From contig JACSSB010000362.1 of assembly GCA_014879435.1 (NCBI GenBank), forward strand, positions 1-6,152: DNA of 6,152 nucleotides. Reading direction: 5' to 3'. The notes under the pieces were generated by a model. That model saw only the letters and a list, made by a program, of their open reading frames with translations, made no database searches and was not told the origin of the DNA. Shown piece by piece: positions 1 to 5,254 of the stretch. The stretch is from Phycisphaerales bacterium (lineage in GTDB: Bacteria; Pseudomonadota; Gammaproteobacteria; Competibacterales; Competibacteraceae). A program made the translations under genes and the position numbers. Within the stretch, counting starts at the first letter, position 1. Each line of letters begins with the position of its first letter.

Positions 1-755
1 TCGGCATCGACCATGACGAATAAGGTCCATTTGACGATATCGAACCAATCATCATCGCCGTGACGAACCACAGGCCCCAGCGGTTCTTTCGAAATCACTT
101 CCGGCAATACGACATAATCCCCTGGTTTGGCCAGTTTGATGCGCTGGGCATAAAGCTGTGATTGATCGGAAGTCAGCACATCACAGCGACCCGCTTCCAG
201 GGCTTTAGCGCTCTCGTCGGATTTGTCATAGGTGATCGGGGTATATTTCATCTTGTTGGCGCGGAAGTAGTCGCTCAGGTTTAATTCGGTGGTGGTGCCG
301 GCCTGCACGCATACGGTAGCGCCGTCCAGTTGCTTGGCGTTCTTGACCCCGAGCTTTTTGTTCACCAGAAAGCCCTGACCGTCGTAATAAGTCACGCCGG
401 TAAAATTCAGTCCTTGGGCAGAATCGCGACTGGAGGTCCAGGTGGTGTTGCGCGATAACACATCGATCTCGCCCGATTGTAGGGCGGTAAAGCGTTCCTT
501 GGCGGTTAGTGAGGTGAATTTGACCTTGGTTGAATCGCTAAATACCGCAGCGGCGATGGCGCGGCATACATCCACGTCGATACCGCTGAATTTGCCTTTT
601 TCGTCGGCGTAAGAGAAACCAGGCAGACCATCGCTGACACCGCATTTGATATAACCGCGTTCCTTGATGGCGTTCAGTGTCGTGCCTGCGTGGGCATGGG
701 TGACGGTCAGCAACATCGTGGTAGCGAGTACGGTGCTAGGGATTCGCCCATTCAT
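1..755 (-). CDS. aapJ: General L-amino-acid ABC transporter, periplasmic binding protein (AapJ/BztA-like), 3' end missing
   Basis: This gene encodes the periplasmic solute-binding subunit of a broad-specificity polar amino-acid ABC importer (SBP_bac_3 family), which delivers amino acids to an AapQMP-type permease and ATPase. The first 251 residues are present; the left edge cuts off the rest, roughly a quarter of a usual AapJ of about 340 residues. The ATG at 755-753 follows an AGGAG ribosome site at 768-764 with 8 nt spacing. Residues 1-23 form a signal peptide: Arg4, a hydrophobic stretch, then AHA before Gly24. The mature part shows family hallmarks: FSGIDVDVCRAIAAAVF (56-72), LTAKERFTALQSGEIDVLSR (83-102), GVTYYDGQGF (120-129), the QAGTTTELNL stretch (151-160) and SKEPLGPVVRHGDDDWFDIV (222-241). 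It is transcribed away from the plus-strand operon, with no evident functional link. Partner permease genes would lie beyond the left edge. The family assignment is strong; substrate specificity is inferred. Confidence 0.93.
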   Translation of the reverse strand, partial: MNGRIPSTVLATTMLLTVTHAHAGTTLNAIKERGYIKCGVSDGLPGFSYADEKGKFSGIDVDVCRAIAAAVFSDSTKVKFTSLTAKERFTALQSGEIDVLSRNTTWTSSRDSAQGLNFTGVTYYDGQGFLVNKKLGVKNAKQLDGATVCVQAGTTTELNLSDYFRANKMKYTPITYDKSDESAKALEAGRCDVLTSDQSQLYAQRIKLAKPGDYVVLPEVISKEPLGPVVRHGDDDWFDIVKWTLFVMVDA

Positions 756-825
756 TGAGATATCTCCTGGGGTGATTGATCAAGAAGTTGCCGGGGATTT
801 GTCAGCTAAATCAAGAGTAGTAGAC

Positions 826-839
826 CCGTAGATCTACGG
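826..839. promoter_or_regulatory. 14-bp perfect palindrome, candidate operator
   Basis: CCGTAGATCTACGG reads identically on both strands, centred between 832 and 833. Its right half is the start of the first copy of the tandem repeat at 831-891. It lies about 70 bp upstream of the aapJ start, where a dimeric regulator could bind. No regulator family is recognised, and the second repeat copy keeps only the right half-site. Confidence 0.4.
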
Positions 840-891
840 TAAATTCGCTTATTGAAACATCCGATCTACGGTAAATTCGCTTATTGAAACA
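831..891. repeat. Two-copy tandem direct repeat, 32-bp period
   Basis: Copy 1 (831-859) and copy 2 (863-891) share 29 identical bases beginning GATCTACGGTAAATTCGC and ending ATTGAAACA, separated by the 3 bases tcc. The 32-bp period is about three helical turns, so both copies would present the same face of the DNA. The repeat sits between the divergent aapJ gene and the plus-strand operon. It could be a pair of regulator sites or a simple slippage duplication. With only two copies and a 3-bp gap, it is not a CRISPR array. Confidence 0.85.
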
Positions 892-997
892 CCAGACCTT
901 CAGACTTGTCTTTGCAGAATAGGGGCCATTACTTCGTTTTCATCGCTGTGAAGCCGTTGTGAGGTCGTTGTAAAGAGGTGGCGGGGGTGCCGTTTGC

Positions 998-1006
998 TGT
1001 TATAGA
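998..1006 (+). promoter_or_regulatory. Weak extended -10 promoter candidate for the plus-strand operon
   Basis: TGT followed by TATAGA resembles an extended -10 element, with 4 of 6 matches to TATAAT. No good -35 hexamer lies at the usual distance; the nearest, TTGTAA at 968-973, is 27 bp away, which is too far. If used, transcription would start near 1013 and leave a leader of about 250 nt before the glycosyltransferase gene. Such matches arise easily by chance, so this is only a suggestion. Confidence 0.2.
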
Positions 1007-1138
1007 GTCATAGGAAAAGGCGGTTGTGGATACTGAATACCAAGCTGCAGAAGCCTGCGGAAGCTGGAAATTATCGATTGAGAGAGGGTACTGAGGCCAT
1101 GTGCGGCGTGAGAGAGTCGCTTCCGCCTGGGAAAGATT

Positions 1139-1184
1139 GCACCATTTGTAAGCAATCATCAGAAAGATGGCACAAATGGGATGC
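1139..1184 (+). other. Possible long hairpin in the operon leader
   Basis: GCACCATTTGT (1139-1149) can pair with 1172-1184 over 11 base pairs, interrupted by a two-base bulge (GA, 1180-1181). Inside the loop, CATC (1157-1160) can pair with GATG (1166-1169) around AGAAA. A competing small hairpin pairs GATTGC (1135-1140) with GCAATC (1152-1157), so the two folds exclude each other. No U-run follows, so this is not a standard intrinsic terminator. Function is unknown and chance pairing is possible. Confidence 0.3.
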
Positions 1185-1197
1185 TTGTTGGATCGAA

Positions 1198-1225
1198 TTT
1201 TCCGATAGCCGTTGGGCTGGGAAAA
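1198..1225 (+). other. Possible hairpin just upstream of the glycosyltransferase gene
   Basis: TTTTCC (1198-1203) pairs with GGAAAA (1220-1225), and AGCC (1207-1210) pairs with GGCT (1215-1218) around a GTTG loop, giving 10 base pairs with a small internal loop. It ends 40 bases before the GTG start at 1266. It lacks a terminator-like U-run on either strand. It could be part of a structured mRNA leader, but nothing in the sequence proves this. Confidence 0.3.
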
Positions 1226-1265
1226 GCGCTCGATGCATGCTTGATATCGAACCGGTGGTGGTATC

Positions 1266-2279
1266 GTGACGATCAAGGGGCGGCGGACCGCCGGACCGTC
1301 TGCCCGTATTTTATTGCTTGGCAAGCGTGGCAGCTTGGTGCTGTGGCTGGAGAATTTGTACCATTCTTGTGTGCGCCTGGATCATCCTACTCAAGTCTTC
1401 GCGATCAATGGTAATACTCCGTTACTCGGTTTATGGGCCAAGTGGCGGGAGCGTGCCTCAAACGAATCGGGATGGATGCTGAGGCGTTTCGAGCGGGTAT
1501 TGACCCGATTCCGTCCCGAATTGGTGTTGGTGACCGGGGTGTTCGGAGTACCGCTGGATTATTATCGGTTACTGTATGCCCAGAACCGACGTCCGGTGAT
1601 TGCTGGTCTCGTGGGTGATCGTTTTTCGATAACCGACAATCGAGAACGCGCTGATCACTGCGACCGTCTGTATTACACCGATACCCGATTTTTCCGGGAT
1701 GCCGAAGCTGCCGGTTTCACTACTGGAGGACGCTATCTGCCGTTGGCGGCTGATCCAGAACTGTTTCGCCCAGCCCGCACCCATGTTGTACGCCAAGAAG
1801 AACTCTTATTCGTGGCCAGCCGCACGACCTTTCGCGAAACCGTGGTACGCGGTCTGGAATCCCCTGCCCGGATTATCGGCACCGACTGGAGCGATCTGGC
1901 GCGGGAAGATTTCCACCGCGTGCGTAATCGTAAGATTGGCCGTGCCCACTTGATTCGGCTCTATCAGCATCATGTGGCGGTATTGAATGCGCGCAACGAG
2001 GCCAATGTCGAGCATGGACTCAACCAGCGTAGCTTCGAGCCGCCAGCCTGTGGCGCGGTGGTATTGAATGACGATTTGGTCGATTTACCGCGCTGCTTCG
2101 AACCTGGGCGCGAAATCCTGGTCTATCGCGACGCCGAGGAACTGAATGCTTTGGTCGCTCGGTTGTGGCGTGAACCAGAATTTGCGGCGCGGGTGGCGAC
2201 GGCAGGGCGGCGGCGGGTACTGGCCGAACATACTTACGAGCACCGGATGGCCACCATATTGAATGACTTGGGTTTATGA
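1266..2279 (+). CDS. CgeB-like glycosyltransferase (GT-B fold)
   Basis: This cytoplasmic protein of 337 residues is predicted to transfer a sugar from an activated donor; the acceptor is unknown. The N-terminal Rossmann half begins with a beta strand and glycine turn, ARILLLGKRGS (13-23). The C-terminal half carries the clearest signature of the CgeB/YkvP glycosyltransferase-like family (Glyco_trans_1_2): NARNEANVEHGLNQRSFEPP (241-260) followed by ACGAVVLNDD, then F278EPGREILVYRDAEEL and AGRRRVLAEHTYEHRM (313-328). There is no signal peptide or membrane segment. The GTG at 1266 is the only start between an in-frame stop (1242-1244) and the first strand; its ribosome site is weak (GGTGGTGG just upstream). 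The end overlaps the phosphoribosyltransferase frame by 17 bp, which suggests co-translation. The family is well supported; its role in a ter-type biosynthetic operon is inferred and seems unusual. Confidence 0.85.
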   Translation: MTIKGRRTAGPSARILLLGKRGSLVLWLENLYHSCVRLDHPTQVFAINGNTPLLGLWAKWRERASNESGWMLRRFERVLTRFRPELVLVTGVFGVPLDYYRLLYAQNRRPVIAGLVGDRFSITDNRERADHCDRLYYTDTRFFRDAEAAGFTTGGRYLPLAADPELFRPARTHVVRQEELLFVASRTTFRETVVRGLESPARIIGTDWSDLAREDFHRVRNRKIGRAHLIRLYQHHVAVLNARNEANVEHGLNQRSFEPPACGAVVLNDDLVDLPRCFEPGREILVYRDAEELNALVARLWREPEFAARVATAGRRRVLAEHTYEHRMATILNDLGL

Positions 2280-3450
2280 GGATGGAGACCAAGGTTTGAA
2301 TTGCAGAATCTTGACGGTGCCGATCCAGGCTGGGCGGTTGACCCTGATGATTCGGCACGAAGATCTGCCGATCGAGCATTGCCTCAGCTATGCCACCCGC
2401 CAGAACCCACGACGTTTCTATTTATTCGTCAGCAAAGTATTGGGTAAGCATTGGCCGGTTCGGCCCAGCATCATGCATGAGATTCATGTCCGACTGGCGG
2501 CCAAGATCGCCCATCTGCCGGGGCCGGTGTTGGTGATAGGAATGGCGGAAACCGCCACGGCCTTGGGGCGCGGGGTGGCGGAAGAGGCGGCAAAACACAC
2601 CGAGCGCGATGATATCTTGTATTTGCAGACTACGCGCCACCGGCTATCGCGTCCCTTGGCTTTTAGCTTCGACGAATCACACAGCCACGCCCCCGATCAT
2701 GTGGTTTATCTGCCGGGGCCAGAGTTGCAGTCGCTGTTTCGGGCGGCACGCAGCCTAGTGCTGGTCGATGATGAGATCTCTACCGGTCGGACCTTGGCGG
2801 AATTGGCCGGTGCCTATGTACGGCTCAATCCTCGACTCGAACGGATTGCCCTGGTCAGCATTGTCAATTGGCTGGATGATCCACGGCGACAGGAGTTGAA
2901 GCAATCGTTGGCGCGCCCGGTATCGTTCCCGGCACTGGTCGAAGGTACTTTCCAGTTTGAACCCGATCCCGAATTTCTGCCGCCAAACTTGCCGATGATC
3001 GATACGGACCCGCATCCTGAGCATGATCGTATCGCCGTCGATCCCGCGTTGAGCGGTGTGTTAGCGGGCCGCTGGCGCTTAGCGACTGATCCTGGTTTTT
3101 CTTGGGGTACAGGCAGAAACCACCCGCCGGATCGTCCATTGGCGCTGATCGGTACGGGTGAGTATGCCTACACCCCGTTTCGCCTCGCCCTAGCCCTGGA
3201 AGAGGCGGGTTACGACGTACATTTTCAATCCACTACCCGTTCACCAATCCTAATGGGGGATGCCATTGCCAGCCGCTGTGAGTTTCCTGATCACTGTGGT
3301 GACGGTATTCCCAACTATCTCTATAACCTTGATCCGGGTCGTTTGCCGGTGATCCTCTACGAACATCCTGCCCTATCCGCCAAGCATTCACTCCCCCAGT
3401 TGCTGAATGGTCTGGCGCTAGTTGTGGAGGAAGCATGCCGCGTGTCCTGA
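2263..3450 (+). CDS. Phosphoribosyltransferase with C-terminal TRSP domain (ter-associated biosynthetic module)
   Basis: This protein of 395 residues is predicted to attach ribose 5-phosphate from PRPP to an unknown base-like acceptor in a nucleoside-like pathway. Domain 1 (about 15-220) is orotate-PRTase-like. It has a hydrophobic strand PVLVIGMAETATALG near residue 90 and the classic PRPP loop VLVDDEISTGRT, with D169, D170, E171 and S173-TG-R-T177. Domain 2 (about 285-385) begins ALIGTGEYAYTPFRLALALE and contains the name-giving TTRSP motif (T325, R326, S327, P328). This PRTase_2-TRSP pairing is characteristic of operons found near tellurium-resistance stress genes. The ATG at 2263 overlaps the glycosyltransferase by 17 bp and has little ribosome site. 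A TTG at 2296, with GGAG at 2284-2287, would shorten the protein by 11 residues and may be the true start. The end overlaps the HAD gene by 16 bp. Domain calls are strong; substrate is unknown. Confidence 0.9.
   Translation: MTWVYEDGDQGLNCRILTVPIQAGRLTLMIRHEDLPIEHCLSYATRQNPRRFYLFVSKVLGKHWPVRPSIMHEIHVRLAAKIAHLPGPVLVIGMAETATALGRGVAEEAAKHTERDDILYLQTTRHRLSRPLAFSFDESHSHAPDHVVYLPGPELQSLFRAARSLVLVDDEISTGRTLAELAGAYVRLNPRLERIALVSIVNWLDDPRRQELKQSLARPVSFPALVEGTFQFEPDPEFLPPNLPMIDTDPHPEHDRIAVDPALSGVLAGRWRLATDPGFSWGTGRNHPPDRPLALIGTGEYAYTPFRLALALEEAGYDVHFQSTTRSPILMGDAIASRCEFPDHCGDGIPNYLYNLDPGRLPVILYEHPALSAKHSLPQLLNGLALVVEEACRVS
3426..3431 (+). promoter_or_regulatory. Strong ribosome binding site for the HAD gene, inside the upstream coding end
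   Basis: GGAGGA lies 3 bases before the ATG at 3435 and within the last codons of the phosphoribosyltransferase gene. It fixes the HAD start despite the 16-bp overlap and suggests independent initiation or coupling. The spacing is on the short side. Confidence 0.7.
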
Positions 3451-4175
3451 TCTTTCTCGATCTTGATGACACCATTTTGCAGACGGCAGCGAAATGCCCG
3501 CCCTCGGAGCCGGTCGTGCCTGCAGCGGTGGATCGAATCGGTCAGGTGTTGTCATTCATGACCCGTACCCAGCAGCATTTACTAGCATTCTGGTTGGAGC
3601 GGGGCACGGTGATTCCAGTGACCGGACGCACCGACGAGGCGCTGACGCGAGTCATGCTGAACTTCGACTCCTGGCGCATCACCCATCATGGTGCGGTGAT
3701 CCGTCAGCCCGATGGCTGTTTACCGGCTTGGTGGTACACCGAGATTCGACCGCTGCTGGTGGCGGCGCAACCACGGCTTTGGGAGTACGTCATGCGCTTG
3801 GAACAGCACGCGGTGGTCGAAGGCTATCGGGTGCGTAGTCATTCGGTCGATGAGTGGCTGACCTATGTTTCCATCAAGGCCGATGCCGATGCGGCGGTGT
3901 TAGATGCGGTGCATGCGCGCCTGGAAGTGGAGGGCTTACCGGAGGAACTGGCGCTACATCATAACGGCAATAACATGGCGATCATGATCCGAGGGGCACA
4001 AAAGCACGATGCCGTGCGGCGAGTGATGGCAGAGTTGGGTCGAGAAGGGCCGATCATCAGCATTGGTGCCGGTGACAGTCTCAGCGATATCCCGTTTCTG
4101 CGCATTTGCGATTTTGCCTTGGTGCCTAGAAACAGTCAGATTCAGACGGAATCGTGGCGCGAGTATGCGCAATGA
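3435..4175 (+). CDS. HAD-superfamily phosphatase, Cof/sucrose-phosphatase-like
   Basis: This soluble protein of 246 residues is predicted to hydrolyse a phosphate ester, probably from a phosphorylated intermediate made by the neighbouring phosphoribosyltransferase. All HAD motifs are visible. Motif I is FLDLDDTIL with nucleophile D9 and acid/base D11; motif II is PVTGRTDEAL with T63; motif III is probably K190; motif IV is GAGDSLSDIPFL with D214 and D218. A large insert between motifs II and III (about 75-185), starting ITHHGAVI, is the C2-type cap found in Cof-like and sucrose-phosphate phosphatases, so all catalytic residues appear intact. The start is set by the GGAGGA ribosome site. The stop shares an ATGA with the next gene. 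HAD phosphatases are regular members of the ter-associated biosynthetic module, but the exact substrate cannot be read from the sequence. Confidence 0.92.
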   Translation: MPRVLIFLDLDDTILQTAAKCPPSEPVVPAAVDRIGQVLSFMTRTQQHLLAFWLERGTVIPVTGRTDEALTRVMLNFDSWRITHHGAVIRQPDGCLPAWWYTEIRPLLVAAQPRLWEYVMRLEQHAVVEGYRVRSHSVDEWLTYVSIKADADAAVLDAVHARLEVEGLPEELALHHNGNNMAIMIRGAQKHDAVRRVMAELGREGPIISIGAGDSLSDIPFLRICDFALVPRNSQIQTESWREYAQ

Positions 4176-5254
4176 AGGGTTTTTCCGGCAGCTACCGGCC
4201 CGAAGACACCGTGTTCCTGCTCAAGCCACTGCGTTTGGATATGGTGGATCTACGTGCCAAAGAGCGGCTGATTCAGTCCGGTACTCGCCATTACAGCGAA
4301 ATGCTATCGCCCGAGCGGGTGCCGAGTCCGCATTATCTGACGCTGTTTGAATCCTTGACCGAACGCTATGCATCGCGCTTGGCGGAGGAAATTTTGGCGC
4401 TGGCTCGCTATCTAGCCGAAACCCGCCCGCAGCAGGTGACGGTGGTGTCGTTGGCGCGGGCTGGTACTCCGGTGGGTGCTTTGCTGGTGCGTGCCCTGCG
4501 TTGGATCGGGCGGGACGATGCACGTCACTATTCGGTTTCGATTATTCGTGATCGCGGCATCGATCAAAACGCCTTGGCGTTTATCTTGCGTCAGGCGGGT
4601 CGCGAGTCGGATGGATTGGCGTTCGTCGATGGTTGGACGGCCAAGGGCGTGATCGGCGCGGAACTACGACAGGCATTGCAGCGCTGGAACGCTTGCGAGC
4701 CGGAGCGATTGGATGAAAGCCTGTATGTGGTCTCCGATATTGGCGGAGTCGCTGAGGTCGCTGCGACTTACGATGATTACGCGATTCCCAGTGGAATTTT
4801 GAATGCGACCGTGTCGGGTTTGACCAGCCGTTCGATTCTCAATGCCGCGATTGGTCCGAACGATTTTCATGGTTGCGTGTTCTACCAGGAATTTGAGAAG
4901 CAAGACCGGTCGGCTTGGTTTCTCGACCGAGTGACTGCTTGTTTCGCCGCTGCTGCGCCGATTCCACTGCGCCGCGATCCAGCAGAACGGTGGGAGCGGC
5001 ATCGGGTGATGAGCGATTTTTTGACGCGATTGGGTGTCCACCATCAGATCGGTGATCGTAATTTGATCAAACCCGGTGTGGCAGAAGCGACCCGAGTGTT
5101 ACTGCGCCGCTTGCCCGGATTACTGTTGCTGCGCGACGCGGATCATCCCGATGTCGCGCATCTACGATTGTTGGCGGCGGAAAAACGGGTTCCCATCGTC
5201 ATCGATCAGGCCATGCCCATCCAGGCCACCGCGCTGATCAAGGATCTGTCATGA
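4172..5254 (+). CDS. StiP-family protein (PRTase-like) with C-terminal PELOTA-like region
   Basis: This 360-residue protein belongs to the family labelled 'cysteine protease StiP' in databases, which the ter-operon literature treats as a second phosphoribosyltransferase-like enzyme. The N-terminus GFSGSYRPEDTVFLLKPL (3-20) is typical. Residues 88-103 (QVTVVSLARAGTPVGA) and 149-160 (LAFVDGWTAKGV) look like the strand and PRPP-type loop of the PRTase fold. HGCVFYQEF (233-241) contains one of the few cysteines, C235. From about 296 to the end, NLIKPGVAEATRVLLRR and VPIVIDQAMPIQ resemble the PELOTA/L30e-like RNA-binding domain often fused here. The ATG at 4172 is chosen over an in-frame GTG at 4154 because it forms an ATGA overlap with the HAD stop. 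The end shares another ATGA with the lyase gene. Protease activity is not evident from the sequence; a role in the same biosynthetic pathway is inferred. Confidence 0.87.
   Translation: MKGFSGSYRPEDTVFLLKPLRLDMVDLRAKERLIQSGTRHYSEMLSPERVPSPHYLTLFESLTERYASRLAEEILALARYLAETRPQQVTVVSLARAGTPVGALLVRALRWIGRDDARHYSVSIIRDRGIDQNALAFILRQAGRESDGLAFVDGWTAKGVIGAELRQALQRWNACEPERLDESLYVVSDIGGVAEVAATYDDYAIPSGILNATVSGLTSRSILNAAIGPNDFHGCVFYQEFEKQDRSAWFLDRVTACFAAAAPIPLRRDPAERWERHRVMSDFLTRLGVHHQIGDRNLIKPGVAEATRVLLRRLPGLLLLRDADHPDVAHLRLLAAEKRVPIVIDQAMPIQATALIKDLS

Larger units (their letters stand above)
756..1265. other. Divergent intergenic region without a convincing gene
   Basis: These 510 bases separate the aapJ start from the first gene of the plus-strand operon. 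They hold the palindrome and tandem repeat (826-891), a weak promoter-like sequence near 1000, and several inverted repeats between 1057 and 1225. Open frames cross the right half on both strands, but none resembles a protein I recognise. The plus-strand frame 1024-1269 uses AGA for half of its arginines, unlike the neighbouring genes. No tRNA, rRNA, known riboswitch or insertion sequence was recognised. The region from 892 to 990 shows nothing notable. Confidence 0.7.

Noticed and set aside
831..891. CRISPR-like repeat, because the copies end in ATTGAAACA, similar to many CRISPR repeat ends
   Set aside because: There are only two copies with a 3-bp gap, far too short for a spacer, and no cas gene is visible.
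1103..1130. GTGCGGCG-type start resembling a group II intron 5' end (1101 onward)
   Set aside because: No domain V-like hairpin or reverse transcriptase follows, and the reading frame downstream belongs to an intact glycosyltransferase.
1024..1269. Small open frame (81 residues, TTG start) with five cysteines that overlaps the glycosyltransferase start by 4 bp (GTGA) and is preceded by an AGGAAAAGG-like ribosome site
   Set aside because: Three of its six arginine codons are AGA, third positions are near-random in GC compared with the neighbouring genes, and the protein matches no family I know. The overlap is tempting, but the region looks non-coding.
929..1324. Minus-strand open frame of 131 residues across the intergenic region
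   Set aside because: It runs into the glycosyltransferase gene antisense, has no recognisable domain and has low-complexity composition; it is most likely a chance frame.
2020..2379. Minus-strand open frame of 119 residues across the glycosyltransferase/PRTase junction, and similar antisense frames in the operon
   Set aside because: These are shadows of well-supported plus-strand genes, with arginine- and proline-rich nonsense composition and no domain.
4154..4171. Upstream GTG start that would lengthen the StiP-family protein by 6 residues
   Set aside because: The ATG at 4172 gives the typical ATGA overlap and matches the usual N-terminus of the family; the GTG has no ribosome site.
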